Shown here piece after piece: positions 9,301 through 20,825 of a stretch of 64,000 bases of DNA. This DNA is from Zingiber officinale (lineage: Eukaryota > Streptophyta > Magnoliopsida > Zingiberales > Zingiberaceae): the NCBI RefSeq assembly GCF_018446385.1, contig NC_055996.1, positions 13,069,317 to 13,133,316 on the forward strand, written 5' to 3'. Below the pieces are notes generated by a model. The model saw only the letters and a program-made list of their open reading frames with translations. It made no database searches and had not been told where the DNA came from. The stretch's first letter is position 1; every line of letters starts with the position of its first letter. Made by a program: the position numbers and the translations under genes.

Positions 9301-10600
9301 AGAAAGATCATGCGGTCAGGATCAAATTCCTGGAAATTTAACGGTGATAAAGCTTTCCTTCACTCGATGGAGCCGTGGATGACGTTGGAGTTTAGCAGCA
9401 AATTATTGAATCAAATATAAAGTTTCAGAAATATCTAAATGATGTACCATAATTTCAAAGTTATTAAATCACATATTTAATTTTATTTTTACCCTACCAA
9501 ATTAATTATTACACTGTAATAATTCATCCAGAGACACTGGTCAAGAATAATAATTTACTGCAATCGATAAAAAAATATAATTCGATTTTAAAATTTTATT
9601 ATTTTTAACATAATATGTCAAATCGAGGCTGAACGTATGATAAAAGGAACCAGATGATTATATAAGACTTAGTTATATATTATTCAAAGTTCTTTAAATC
9701 TATTAATTAATTTCAGATAAAATCAATGGATGATCTAAAGAGTTCGAAATGACATATAACTAAATTTATGAATTCATTCTCATAATTATATTCATATTTT
9801 TAAATATCAATTTGATATATCATATTGAGAGCATTGAATTTTGGATAATAAAAACTTTAATTTTTTTTTAAAAAAAAATTCTAATCAATTGTTATAAGTT
9901 AGCACTCGATTAAAGTTATAGTTCATGATTACATAAATATTTTGAATCTATTATTATAGTATAGTAATCGATTAAAATAATTTTATTCATATTTAAAAAT
10001 TCATTATTCTCAATATGGTATATCGAATTAATGTTTGATGATATTAATATAATCAAGAGAACTAAATAAGTCCATAAGACCTTATTTCATTTTATTCCGA
10101 GCTCTCTAAGTCCATAGACAGTTTTGATCAAAACTGATAGATGAACCTAGAAAACTCAAAATGACATGAAATCAAGTTCTATATGTTCTTCTCTTTCAAT
10201 TAATTTTTAATCATAGAAAACTTTTTAATATATTTTTTAAAGTTTTTAATCTACACAATCAATTAAAGTTATTACGACAATTTACCAAAGGACACATGTA
10301 CATTTCTAAATTTAATAAAAGGTGCACGTTACTTTGGTATTTACCAAAGGAAGCATTTTTTAAAATGTATTTTTTATTTTATCCTTCTGATAAATTTGAC
10401 TTTTTCTTCCTTTTTTATCGCCTATAAGTCTAATATGCAAATCATATTAAACTCATAACGTTTAGAGTTTAGTTAATTTTTTATAACATTTTAATATATT
10501 TGGAGAAGTCGAAATAATTAATAGATAACATATTCGAACTTTTTGTAACTACAGAAATTAACAAAAATTGATTTATTATTTATTTCGGCTAGGTGTAAAA
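9301..10600. other. AT-rich intergenic DNA with degenerate inverted repeats
   Basis: No coding region is visible. Weak inverted repeats with the same motif style as the larger fold-back units downstream occur near 9690-9800 and 10080-10180 (for example AGTTTTGATCAAAACT at about 10120). They are probably older members of that family. Confidence 0.4.
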
Positions 10601-11050
10601 ATGTAATAAGGATGAATCAGCAAAAATCCTCATGCATAGACCTAATATGATTCATATCAGACCCAAGAGATTTTTTTTTTGTTAATTCTTCCTTATTATA
10701 TTTTAACACATACTAGAAGTTAAAATAAATAATGGATAACATATTTGAACTCCGTACAACCTCAGAAATTCACAAGAACTAAAATGGGTATAATCAGAGT
10801 TTATAAGTCCATCAGTGAGTTCTGATCAGGTCAAAACTCACTGATGGACCCAGAAGCTCCGATTGTATTTATTTTAGTTCTTGTGAATTTCTGAAGTCGT
10901 AAGGAGTTCAAATATGCTGTCCATTATTTATTTTAACTTTTAGAATGTGTTAAAATATAATAAAAAATAATCGATAAAAATCCCTATATGTTGGGTCTGA
11001 TATGAATTATATCAGGCCCACGTTGGGTCTGATATGGAATCATATTAAGC
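10600..11050. repeat. long inverted repeat (fold-back unit A)
   Basis: Near-perfect arms of about 190-220 bp meet at about 10825 (TGATCA at 10823-10828). The left arm contains AGAAGTTAAAATAAATAATG and CAGAAATTCACAAGAACTAA, and the right arm contains their reverse complements in reverse order. The outer parts carry repeated TGGGTCTGATATG / CATATCAGACCCA palindromes. A related unit is centred at 12066, and a more diverged one near 13085. No open frame. It is probably a non-autonomous fold-back transposon family. Confidence 0.7.
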
Positions 11051-11077
11051 TCAACATTGGCCTGATAAATTTTAAAA

Positions 11078-11590
11078 GTGATAATCCAAAAAAAACCTGT
11101 GATTAAAGGTTTTAATTTTGAAGATGACAGGTTTATGCATGGAAATCGGGCAAAGGAACCCACAGCTAATATCATTCTTCTATTCTTCAGGATCCTTACG
11201 TTGTGTCACAGTGCAATTGCTAACCCAATTAAGAAAATTGGTGGCTTTGCTTATGAAGCAAAATCACCATATAAAGCAACATTTCTTGTTATTGCTAGGG
11301 AATTTGGCTTTGAGTTTTCTAAGAGGACTCAATCTAGTGTATTCATTAGGGAGAAATATTTTATCTTTTGAGGATCTTATTGAGAGGTAATACTTCAGTT
11401 TGCATGTTTTAATCAGCAGGTTTTCTTTTGTTATGAAGATCTTGGCGACTTGATATTTGATTATGATATAGAGAGTTCAAGATTCTAAATGTGTTGAAAT
11501 TCAACAGCAAAAGGAAGAGAATATCTTTAATTGTGTGTGATGCAAGTGGGAAGTTTTTTCTTCTTTGCAAAGGTACTGATAGGTATGTCT
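11078..11590 (+). pseudogene. P4-ATPase (phospholipid flippase, ALA-type) pseudogene fragment
   Basis: Two exon remnants come from the cytoplasmic nucleotide-binding region of a plant aminophospholipid flippase. The first (about 11105-11387) reads KGFNFEDDRFMHGNRAKEP, ILLFFRILTLCHSAI, then AREFGFEFSKRTQSSVFIRE, and stops in frame soon after. The second (about 11472-11582) reads [20 protein letters not shown] and [13 protein letters not shown]. The intron between them (about 11388-11471) keeps a GT start. The motif usually written SPDE reads SPYK. The phosphorylation site (DKTGT) and the membrane helices are absent. It lies between two copies of the fold-back family. Confidence 0.85.
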
Positions 11591-11779
11591 AACTTTTATA
11601 AAAAGGAATTTTTTTTATTACTAGAGATATAATTTGTGTAAATTATATCTTTAGTCAGATCTAAAATCATTGATGTAGGTGATAAATATGATTTGACTTG
11701 TTACTAAGATTTGATTTTTGTTTAATTTTTTTTTTTTGTTGAGTAGTATCATATTTTGGCTTCTAAAATGTCTTAAAAT

Positions 11780-12260
11780 TTAACAAGGAATAATCAATAA
11801 AAATCCCTATGTATTGGCCAGATATGAATCATATCAAATTCAATATAGACCTGATATGAAATTATATGAGACCCAACGTAGACTTGATATGATTTATATC
11901 AGACCCAACGTATAGGAATTTTTATCAATTATTTCTTATTATATTTTAACACCTTCTATATGTCAAAATAAATAATAATAGCATATTTGAATTCATTGCA
12001 ATATCATAAATCTATGATAATTGAAATAGATGCAATCAAAGCTCTTTAGGTTCATCAGTGAGTTTCGATCAAAACTCGCTAATGGACCTAAAGAGCTTCG
12101 ATTGCATGTATTTCAGTTCATATGGATTTCCGAGGTTACAATGAGTTCAAATATGCAATTCATTTTTTTTTTACTTATAGAATGTGTTAAAATATAATAA
12201 AAAATAATTGGTAATAATTCTCATACATTGAGCTTGATATGAGACTCAATGGAGGCCTAA
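11780..12260. repeat. long inverted repeat (fold-back unit B)
   Basis: Same family as unit A, with arms meeting near 12066 (GAGTTTCGATCAAAACTC at about 12060). The arms include TTTAGGTTCATCAGTGAG / CGCTAATGGACCTAAAGAGC and outer CATATCAGACCCAACGTA motifs. The arms have diverged more than in unit A. No coding capacity. Confidence 0.65.
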
Positions 12261-12289
12261 TAATACTATAATATAGGTATAGAGTATAG

Positions 12290-12840
12290 GTTTAGGGTTC
12301 AATTTAACTAATATAATTAATTCAATCTAACTGATCTAAGTCAACTAATTAATTTAATTCAACTAATATAATAATTAGAATAATTAAATGAATTAATTAG
12401 ATTATTTAGATTGGTTAGTTTAATTCAGCTAATTAAATTAATTAGGCCAATTCATTTAATTAGATAGGTTAAAATGTTAAGTTTAATTTGGTTAATTTGA
12501 ATTATTGAATTAGATTAATTAAATAGTTAGATTGGTTAGGTTAATTAGATTGATTATGTTAAGTTGGTTAATTAGATTGATTATATTGAATTAATTAGGT
12601 TAATTAGGTTAGGTAAGGTAATTACATGGATTAGATTAGTTAGTTTAATTTGATTAATTAGATTAAATAAATTAATTAGATTAGTTAGCATAATTTAGAT
12701 AATTAAATTAATTATATCAATTACATTGAATTAATGAGTTAAATTATATCAGTTAGATTAATTAAAATAAATTAATTAGAATAGTTAGGTTAATTAGGTT
12801 AGTTTTGTTAATTAGATCAATTAGATCATTTTATTATATT
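12290..12840. repeat. degenerate TTAATTAG/TTAGGTTAAT minisatellite
   Basis: About 550 bp is built almost wholly from short variants of ATTAATTAGATTAATTAGGTTA, with unit length wandering around 8-12 bp. It contains no reading frame. It lies between fold-back unit B and a more diverged relative. Confidence 0.75.
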
Positions 12841-12899
12841 AATTAATTTGACATAACCCCTTAATACTATAATTATATTAATTCCCTTAACATCATAAT

Positions 12900-13350
12900 A
12901 TCCTAAACCACCACACGTGATTCTGATATGATTCATATCTAATATAGAGGTTTTTTTGTCAACTCTTTGTTATTAAATTTTAATACCTTATAGAAATCAA
13001 AATCAATGAAACTTTTTACAATCTTAAAAATTCAGAAAAACTGAAATGAGTGCAATCATGACCCTTTATGTTCATTAGTGGATTTTGGTCAAAAAAACAT
13101 GGGTCTGATATGATTTTATATTAGGCGCAATGTGACCTGATATAATTCATATAAGGCCCACGCATAAGGATTTTTACCGATTTATCATTATTACATTTTT
13201 TACATCTCCGTAGAAATTGAAATAAATAATAGATCAGTTTATATTGATTTCTGGGATTGCAAAGAGTTCAAATATATTATCTATTAATTATTTTGACTTC
13301 TCTAAATGTGTAAAAATATTATAAAAAAATTAACTAAACTCTAAATGTTG
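12900..13350. repeat. diverged member of the fold-back family (unit C)
   Basis: The same landmarks appear (TTCATTAGTGGATTTTGGTCAA at about 13070, ATGGGTCTGATATGATT at about 13102, AAATTGAAATAAATAATAGAT at about 13208), but the symmetry is poor. It looks like a rearranged or decayed copy of units A and B. Confidence 0.45.
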
Positions 13351-13970
13351 TGGGTCTAATATAATTTGAATATCAAGTCCATGTTATGCTTGCATGTAAA
13401 AAAAAAAAAGAAAAAAGGAAAAATAAGATTTGTTTCATACATAAGAAAGAGGAAATAGAAAAGAGAATGAGAAAAAATAAAATAAAACAAAAGTCAAATT
13501 CCTAGATATAATGAGAATGCACTTAAAAATATGTTTTTTTTATAAATAACAAAGTAATAGGTGCATTTTAGTAAGTTTAGAAATCAATCTATGCCTTTCA
13601 TATGTTTCTCTCACATTAACTTTCTCTTTCATCTAATTTTTTTTATTTTTCTATAAGGGTAAAAAAAAAATTTAGGTTCATTTCGATTGAAAATATTTAA
13701 TTAATCAAACATCATTTTTAAAAATAATATCTAAGTTCATACCCATTTTTATTCCATAATATTATAATATTCATTCCTATTTACATTCCTATTCTTAGGA
13801 GAGAATACCTCCTCTTATTTTTTGTTTTCATTTTGAATATGTGATTTGACGTGATATAAATATTTTTAATAATTTGCCATTTTAAATACTATCACTCGTC
13901 CCTACGCTGACGTGCTGCTGCAGAAGACTAAATGTTAGTCAAAGTTTTTTGGACCAATGATATGAAGACG
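13351..13970. other. AT-rich region upstream of the VQ gene
   Basis: No gene is visible. It contains A-rich runs and becomes less AT-rich after 13890. It probably includes the distal promoter of the VQ gene. Confidence 0.3.
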
Positions 13971-14026
13971 CGTGACGAATTCTTGCTTCGTTCCCATTCA
14001 CAAGTCGCAACCCGACAAATCAATGT

Positions 14027-14036
14027 CTATTTATAG
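14027..14036 (+). promoter_or_regulatory. TATA-box-like element of the VQ gene
   Basis: CTATTTATAG lies about 70 bp upstream of the ATG at 14101, a good spacing for a TATA box with a leader of about 40 bases. If this is the promoter, the upstream in-frame ATGs at 13972, 14023 and 14038 would not be in the mRNA. The start of the protein would then be at 14101. Confidence 0.45.
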
Positions 14037-14100
14037 TATGGCAACGAATTCGAGAGGCAGAAAGAGGAGAGCTGACGCTTCGGAGAAAGCGGGGGAGGCG

Positions 14101-14658
14101 ATGAATTCGTCCAAGGGGAGGAGCGATCCAAGTCCGTATCTTGGCGTCAACAAGATCGGCAAGATCATCCAGAAGCCCTCCTCTTCCTCCTCCTCCCTGC
14201 CGCCGCCGCCGCCGCCGCCGCCACAGAACGTCTACACCATCAGCATGCGCGACTTCCGCAACGTAGTACAGCAGCTCACCGCCGGAACTCCCTCCGCCCC
14301 TCGACCGCCACGCCCTTCCTCCCCTTCCCGCCTCCGCAAGATCCGCCCTCCGCCGCTCCCCCTCGCTTCCCCCTCCCCCCGCCTCCCTCCTCCGCCGCCG
14401 CCTCCCGCGCCGGCGGAGTCCCCTGTCTCCGCCTACATGCGCTACCTCCTCACCTCCGACTCCGCCGCAGCACCCTCACCCCGCCTCCCCTTCCCCGCCC
14501 CTCTGCCCTCACCGTCCGCGTTCCTCAACCTGCTATCCCCCAAGTCGCCCTGCTCTCTGCTCTCGCCGCTGCCGCCTCTCTCCCCGGGCTTCTCTTGGCC
14601 GCCGTCCCCCTCCGCCTTCCCGCCCATCCTCAGCCCTACCTGGAATGACCTGATGTAG
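14101..14658 (+). CDS. VQ-motif protein, HAIKU1-like
   Basis: Intronless plant-specific VQ protein. Members act in the nucleus as partners of WRKY transcription factors. The VQ core is FRNVVQQLTAG (family form FxxxVQxLTG, here with LTA). It is preceded by LGVNKIGKIIQK and followed by RLRKIRPPPL and ESPVSAYMRYLL, all typical of the HAIKU1 (IKU1/VQ14) subgroup, whose Arabidopsis founder works with WRKY10 in endosperm growth. The C-terminus is rich in Pro and Ser and ends in FPPILSPTWNDLM. From 14101 (MNSSKGRSDPSPYLGV) the product is 185 residues; an in-frame ATG at 13972 would give 228. I prefer 14101 because of the TATA-like box at 14027 and because family members begin near this point. Coding sequence is extremely GC-rich. 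Confidence 0.88.
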   Translation: MNSSKGRSDPSPYLGVNKIGKIIQKPSSSSSSLPPPPPPPPQNVYTISMRDFRNVVQQLTAGTPSAPRPPRPSSPSRLRKIRPPPLPLASPSPRLPPPPPPPAPAESPVSAYMRYLLTSDSAAAPSPRLPFPAPLPSPSAFLNLLSPKSPCSLLSPLPPLSPGFSWPPSPSAFPPILSPTWNDLM

Positions 14659-15539
14659 CCCCACTGTTTGATTAATTGCCGGAACGAACCTAAACAAAAG
14701 ATCTATCTTTCATCTAGTATAGTTTGATATGCTAAATGTAATATGCTTTTTCTTGTGTGTAGGATTGAAACAGTTTGATCAGAATAATTACTTGTGCTTG
14801 TTCCTTGATATACAATTCATGTTCACGATCAAATCTTTGCAAGTTAATATGTAAATATGGTTTTGATAAACTGTACTGCTCAAAAACCTGACTGGAACAG
14901 CAGATTCAACAAGTTTAACTCAAAAACTATTCACTCTTTACAGAACCTAACTAGATCGATCGATTCGACTGATTAACTTGAGAATTATACTGAACTAGAT
15001 ATTTGACAAGTTCAACTAGAAAAGTCCTGGCTGCTTCAGTTGTCTAATTCTCTAGCCAGAGTGGACTGCATTCAAACTTGGGCTATTTCTTGCAGCTTAG
15101 TTAAAGCTGTGAATAGATAGGGTGATGCTAATGAACATGTAAGAGTTTTGAATTGATGTAGCATTAGCTAAGTCACCATGAAAGCTACAGGGAGAAAGAA
15201 AAAACTGAGAGGATGAAACAATTGCAGGTCTGGCTTTGCATGGGGTTGACTTTGACAATACTTTATGGGATATATATATATATATATATAATTTTTATGA
15301 TATTTGATTAATTTTGAAAGGGACAATGTACCGGAATTTGAAATTGTCTAATTCTAGAGATCATCCGTCAGATCTGACCGAAATTTAATTTTTAATCGAC
15401 CATCATAACAAACAAAAAATTATACATTAAAATTCATCTAAACAGTTAGTATTCTTAGATATTATCTATGAGAATTGTTATCAGGCTTGTGAAAAATATA
15501 TTTAGTCTGGAGCTCGATAAATTTGCGTATAATTTAAGC
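14659..15539. other. intergenic region after the VQ gene
   Basis: It holds the VQ 3' UTR and a (TA)n run near 15271-15290. No further gene or repeat border is visible. Confidence 0.35.
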
Positions 15540-16643
15540 TGAGGGGATCACAAGTGCTCTCACGCATGGGGATTGATCCGGTGATAAGGAGAGGTCTCGG
15601 TCAACAGGATGGTCAATAATATGGTGGAGGTCAAAGTCAAACTGGTCAGCGCCCTGGTATTTTCGTTCGATCGGGCAACCCCCTTTTCCGACCGGGAGGA
15701 AAAATCGTCGAGCCTACACGAAGCAGACGTTAGCACAGCTCGATAAGGTACCGAGCTTCCGACGCTCAGACAGACAAGGTATGCGCCGAGCGGCCAGCCC
15801 ACTCGGACTCACACCGGCAAAACAGTAATGACCGAGCAGACTCCATTCAGACACAACTCCGTTCTATATAGCAACGAAGCTTGGACAGCGGATGCTGGCC
15901 GAGCGGCCATTCCGCTCAACCCGAGGACAAGATCGCCCGGACGACCGATAGTTGGCCGAGCGGCTCTTCCACTCGGTCTGTAACAGACAAAAGGAGGATC
16001 AGAAGATATCCTTCTGGGAACCTGTGCCACCGACAGACGACATGCTTGATGACATGGTCAGACAGAAGATCGTACGATGAAAGATTCCGCTGTCTTGTCA
16101 GAGATATGTTCGGATCGTTAAGGTATGGTGTCAGAGATATTTTTCTGACACGTCTTTTCAAGGTATGCTTTGAGGAGCGTGTATGCATCGGGGAGTGTGC
16201 ACGCACGCCTAGGGAGTCCTATATAAAGACCCCCAAGCTTTGATGGAGGTATGCATAATCTCTACTGTAGCTATAGTTACTCTGTCATTTTGCTTCCTCG
16301 TTTCTTCTACATTGTCGGCGTTTGACTTGAGCATCGGAGGGCCATCGCCGGGGGACCCCTCCCCGGCTCGGCACTGACGTTGCTATGGTTGCAGGCTTCA
16401 TTGACGAAGAGTCCACCACCGGTCATCAGGAGCGCTACGCCCCCAACATCCATTGCCTTGACTCTCAGACATGATCAAATTTGGAGTCGTCTGTGGGAAC
16501 GCACATACATCCGAGCCGGGAAAATGAAAGAAACTGGACGACTTCACACCGTGACGCTCACTCAAGAAGAGCTCAATGCGCTAATACAAGCGCGAGCGGC
16601 AAAGATCGTCGAGCAAGAGCAGCAAACACTACAAGAAAATTGA
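15540..16643 (+). mobile_element. Gypsy-type LTR, primer-binding site and gag start
   Basis: A block from about 15540 (TGAGGGG) to 16477 (ATGATCA) has LTR character. It is followed at once by ATTTGGAGTCGTCTGTGGGAA, which resembles the plant Gypsy primer-binding region (TGGCGCCGTCTGTGGGAA). A gag-like start follows at 16525 (MKETGRLHTVTLTQEELNAL), cut off at about 16627 by a CACTA end. GGCCGAGCGGCCA-type motifs recur in the LTR. No second LTR is seen. The left border is an estimate. Confidence 0.65.
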
Positions 16644-17650
16644 GATTTTACAACACTTAAAAGATAACATTTTTTTAAAAAAGCGTTGTCTTTGTTTTGT
16701 TAACAATGCTTTTAGTGAAAAACGTTGTATATCTCTTTATTTTCTGACTAATAGATAACGTTTTTTTAAAAATCATTATCTATTAGTGATTTTTGTAGGT
16801 CAAAGACAACGCTTTTTGAAAAGCGTTGTCTATTATCAATTTTTTAATGTCTACGATAACGATTTTTAAAAAACGTTGTCTATTGTCAAGTGTCTATTAT
16901 CAATTTTTTAGTGTCTATGACAACGCTTCTTGTTCCTTCACTCAGATCTAGTCATCCAGCCATCCATCAAGCTTTGAAGCTATGTGGACCATCAGATCTA
17001 AAGATAGAATCAATCTCAAGTTAATCTTAAGTGATCTGGACTGCTTATCACAAGATCTGACGGCTAGATCTTCATCTATCTTCATCACAATATGGACGAC
17101 CCAAATTAAAGGAGGAGAAAACTTTGTTTCTTTTTCCCCACACGACGGCACAGTGCTGGTGATTCCTCTTCTGTTCGCGACATCTCCTCTCGCACGGCTA
17201 GGGCACGTGACCTCCCATCGCTAGTCGTCTCTTCTTTCTCACCACCGGCCGAAGACTCTTTCTTCTCTTCACTGTCGTTGGTTGGACCTCCACAACCCAC
17301 CCTTCTTCTTGATTCCAGCGGCAACGACAGCAACATTCTGGGCGGGGCAGCAAGTAGCGACGACGACTCTGATCATCCACCTCGTCGGAGAGGGTTTCTC
17401 CAATGTGCCCTCCATCTTCTGGCAACCTTCCGAAGTTCCACCACTTGGGGTTCAGGTGGCAGAGCAGAGAGAGGTCCGGCTATTCATCCCATTTCGTAGT
17501 GCATTTCCATAACTTGTCAACTTCATTTAGAGAGGGTTTCTCCAAGTGAAGAGTCGTTCACCATCATCGTGTCGAAGTGTGCAGCCACCAGCAAAGTTTT
17601 GTTTGAATGCTTGTATTGAACTTAATTCTCTCTGTTTGAATTGCACTCAT
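16627..17650 (+). mobile_element. CACTA transposon left end with sub-terminal repeats
   Basis: CACTACAAGAAAATTGAG at 16627 is the standard CACTA-type terminal repeat. From 16660 to 16930 there are at least six copies in both directions of AGACAACGCTTTTT / AAAAGCGTTGTCT-like motifs, the usual sub-terminal transposase-binding array. From about 17100 to 17650 the sequence becomes GC-richer with several short overlapping frames and no recognisable domain; it could be the first exon of the element or captured host sequence. I found no matching right end (TTTTCTTGTAGTG) in the window, so the element is truncated or the end is lost. It lies directly inside the gag start of the Gypsy element. Confidence 0.75.
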
Positions 17651-17658
17651 CTTGCTTT

Positions 17659-20257
17659 TGTTGGTTGGTCCTAGGAAGATCGTACCGGTTCCACTGTACA
17701 AAATTTTTGTACAAGTGTCGAACCTTTCCTAAACAACCTATTGTGTTCTTTAGAAGTTAAATTAGGAATCGCAGATGGAACTTAACATCATTGATTCCAA
17801 ATTTAACTTATCTGTTCTTGATGGTTTAGATTTAGATCACAAGCAGAACTTACACTATTGATCCAAATCCACCTATGTTATTAATTCCATTAAATATAAA
17901 TTTCCAAAATTGGTTTCCAAGACTGCATGGCGAGGCACATGGTCTTCTTGGATATGGGAGCAACCACCACCGCCTAGACAAAGCCTTTTAAGGAAAGCTA
18001 ATATTTAATTTACTTAAATAACTCTAGGTTTAACAAAAAAGAACAATCAAATCACAAATTCTAAAAATAAAGAAAACACAAACACAAATTACTAATTCGA
18101 AAAACTAGATCTGATGTCTCTTGTATTTGGAATTCATACAAAGAAAAATAACTAGTATAATGCGGAAGAAAATTACTAGTTATACTTTCTTTTTGTATGC
18201 TAATGACCTCAAGATCTTCTGTCGTATTCCTCGCCTCGCCTTGGACGTCATGTGGGCGACGATCCTCCAAGATGAACACCACCCAAAGCTTCTTCTTCCT
18301 CCTTCTAGTATTCGGCCACCACCACCAATTTAGGAACCAAAGAGAGCAAGGGAAAAGGGATAGGGAGAGGGCCGACCACAATGAAGAACTCCACAAGAGA
18401 ATAAGAGTTGTTGTCTTCCCTACTTCTCCTCTTCTTCTCCTTTTCTTGTATCCGACCACAATGAAGAACCACAAGAGGTGGCCGGGCCTTGCATGAAGAG
18501 AAGCAAGGGCCGACCCTTAGGAGAAAACTAGAGAGAAGAGAAAAAAGAATAGCATGCTTCATGAGGCCTCTCTTCCCCTTCTTTTATATTACTTGCCAAA
18601 GGCAAATAAGGAAGGACTTTTTACAAAAAATAAAATCTTCCTCTTGTTTTTCCTTTTCCCTTTTATTTTTTATTTTCTTTCCTCTTGATTGAATCAATCA
18701 CCAATCCTTGATTGAGTTTAATTTGATTGAGTCTTTTTAAAGGATGATTGGTCGGCCCCTTGCTTGGGCACCAAGCAAGGTGGCCAGCCACAATTAAAAG
18801 GAAAGAAATAATCCTTGTAAAAATTTTATAAGCAAAGAAAAAAACTCTTATAAAATTTTACAAGCTCTCTTTCAATTTCCTAAAGTGAATGTTAAAAAAA
18901 ATAAAGTTTCAAAAAATTAAAAACATATTTTTAAAATTTGAAACTTCTCTTCTAAAAAATTTCCTTTTTTAACATGGTGATAGAAAATTTAAATTTTAAA
19001 ACTTTTCTTCATTTTTTTCTTAAACCATGAGGATGGTTAAAAAAGAAAAATTTTAAAACTTTTAAACTTTCTTTTAAAACATGTGGCCTAATTCAAATAA
19101 GGAAAGTTTTTAAATTTAAAATATCTCTTTTACAACTTGTAGTTTTCGATAAAGAGAAGATTTTAAAAATTCAAAACGCCCCTCCTTGTTTGAATTAATG
19201 TGGCCGACCCCCTCTTGCTTGGGCACCAAGCAAGGGGCCAACCCCTTAAGAGGACAATGTGGCCGACCCTTGCTTGGTCACCAGGCATTAGGCTGACCCC
19301 CTTATTGGACACAAGATGAGCTTATATTTGGATACACTTTAGGCTTTAATGAGGCTACGATAGGGACCTAGAGGACAAATTGGTTTTGACCTTTCGATGA
19401 GCTTGACTATCCCGTGTTCGCCCCGAACACACAACTCAGTTCATCGATAATAACTCATTCCACTAGAGAGTTATTATCGCACTACCGCACCAATCCCAAA
19501 TTACATATGGGCTCCTTCTTATCATGAGTGTGTTAGTTTCCCTGTGTTTAAGATAATGAATGTCCACTAATTAAATGAGTTACTGACAACTCACTTAATT
19601 AATATCTTAGTCCAAGAGTAGTACCACTCAACCTCATCGTCATGTTGGACTAAGTTCACCTGCAGGGTTTAACATGACAATCCTTATGAGCTCCTCTTGG
19701 GGTCATTCTCAACTTAGATTACTAGGGCACAGTTTTATTTTATAATCAACAACACACACTATAAGTAATATTATTTCCCAACTTATCGGACTTATTGACT
19801 TATCGAGTTAAATCTCACCAATTGATAAGTCAAAGAAATAAATACTAAATATATGTGTTTGCTATTATATTAGGATTAAGAGCACACACTTCCATAATAA
19901 CTAAGGTCTAGTTCTTTTATAAAGTCAATACAAAAAGAACTTACCTAAAATGATCATATTCAATACACTTGGAGTGTATCAGTGTAATTTATTAGTTAAG
20001 ATAAACTAATACTTAATTACACTATGACTACTTCAACGGTTTATTCCTTTCCATCTTAGTCGTGAGCAACTGTTTATAATTTATAAAGAACCGACAACAT
20101 GATCTTCTGTGTGTGACACCACACACCATGTTGTCTACAATATAAATTAATTGAACAAATTACATTTAACAAATAAATATAGATATTGACCATTGTGATT
20201 CTTTATTTCTAAATAAATGTTTATACAAAAACTAGGCTTTTAGTATACACTCTAACA
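17659..20257 (-). mobile_element. Copia 3' LTR (element on minus strand)
   Basis: A 2.6-kb LTR begins TGTTGG and ends CTAACA. On its right (20258-20268) lies ATCTCCCACTT, the reverse complement of the classic Copia polypurine tract AAGTGGGAGAT, so the element runs on the minus strand and this is its 3' LTR. RNase H coding remnants follow. The LTR shares most landmarks with the LTR at 20826-23433 (TTCCACTGTACAAAA, GCAACCACCACCGCCTAGAC, CACACACCATGTTGTCTACA), with many small differences. Confidence 0.8.
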
Positions 20258-20825
20258 ATCTCCCACTTATACTAAAAGACTATGTTGCCATATATCCTGC
20301 CATACATCTGATTCCCAAACCTTCAACATGTCCATCAAAAGCTCTTGCCTTAGGGGCCTTAGTGAAAGGATCTTCCAGATTATCACTCGATGCAATCTAG
20401 GAGGCAACAACTTCTCCTCGTTTATACGATTTCTTGTATTGAGTGATACTTGTGCTCTATTGTGTTTACTTGCCTTATGGACTTATGGTTTATTCGAGTT
20501 TGCTACCGCACCACTATTATTACAATAAATTGTAATAATTTTTGGGCAAACCAGAAAACATGTCTAAGTCCATCATGAAGTATCTGAGCCATACAGCTTC
20601 TATGACTGCCTCAAAGGCTGCTACTTACTCAGCTTCTATGGTGGAGTCTGAAAAAGTACCTTTGCTTATCACTCTTCCATAGTTATGACTTCAACTCCTA
20701 AAGTAAACATAAAACCCCGAGATCGACTTACTATTGTCCCTATCCGATTGGAAGTCAAAATCCGTGCAACCCACAGGGACCAAATTATCTGCCTTGTAAG
20801 CTAGCATATAATCTCTAGTGCCTCT
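20258..20825 (-). pseudogene. Copia pol remnant, RNase H end
   Basis: On the minus strand, broken frames match the C-terminal RNase H region of Copia pol: RGTRDYMLAYKADNLVPVGC near 20760-20825, then STIEAE followed by a stop where family members read STMEAEYVA (about 20600-20640), up to the polypurine tract. Several stops show that it is dead. Its left coding edge (RGTRDYM) joins the piece at 23439 (TMLKHILKYLR) if the intervening solo LTR is removed. Confidence 0.8.

Noticed and set aside
17106..17512. overlapping short frames in both directions
   Set aside because: None carries a domain. Noted only as a GC-rich stretch of the CACTA region.
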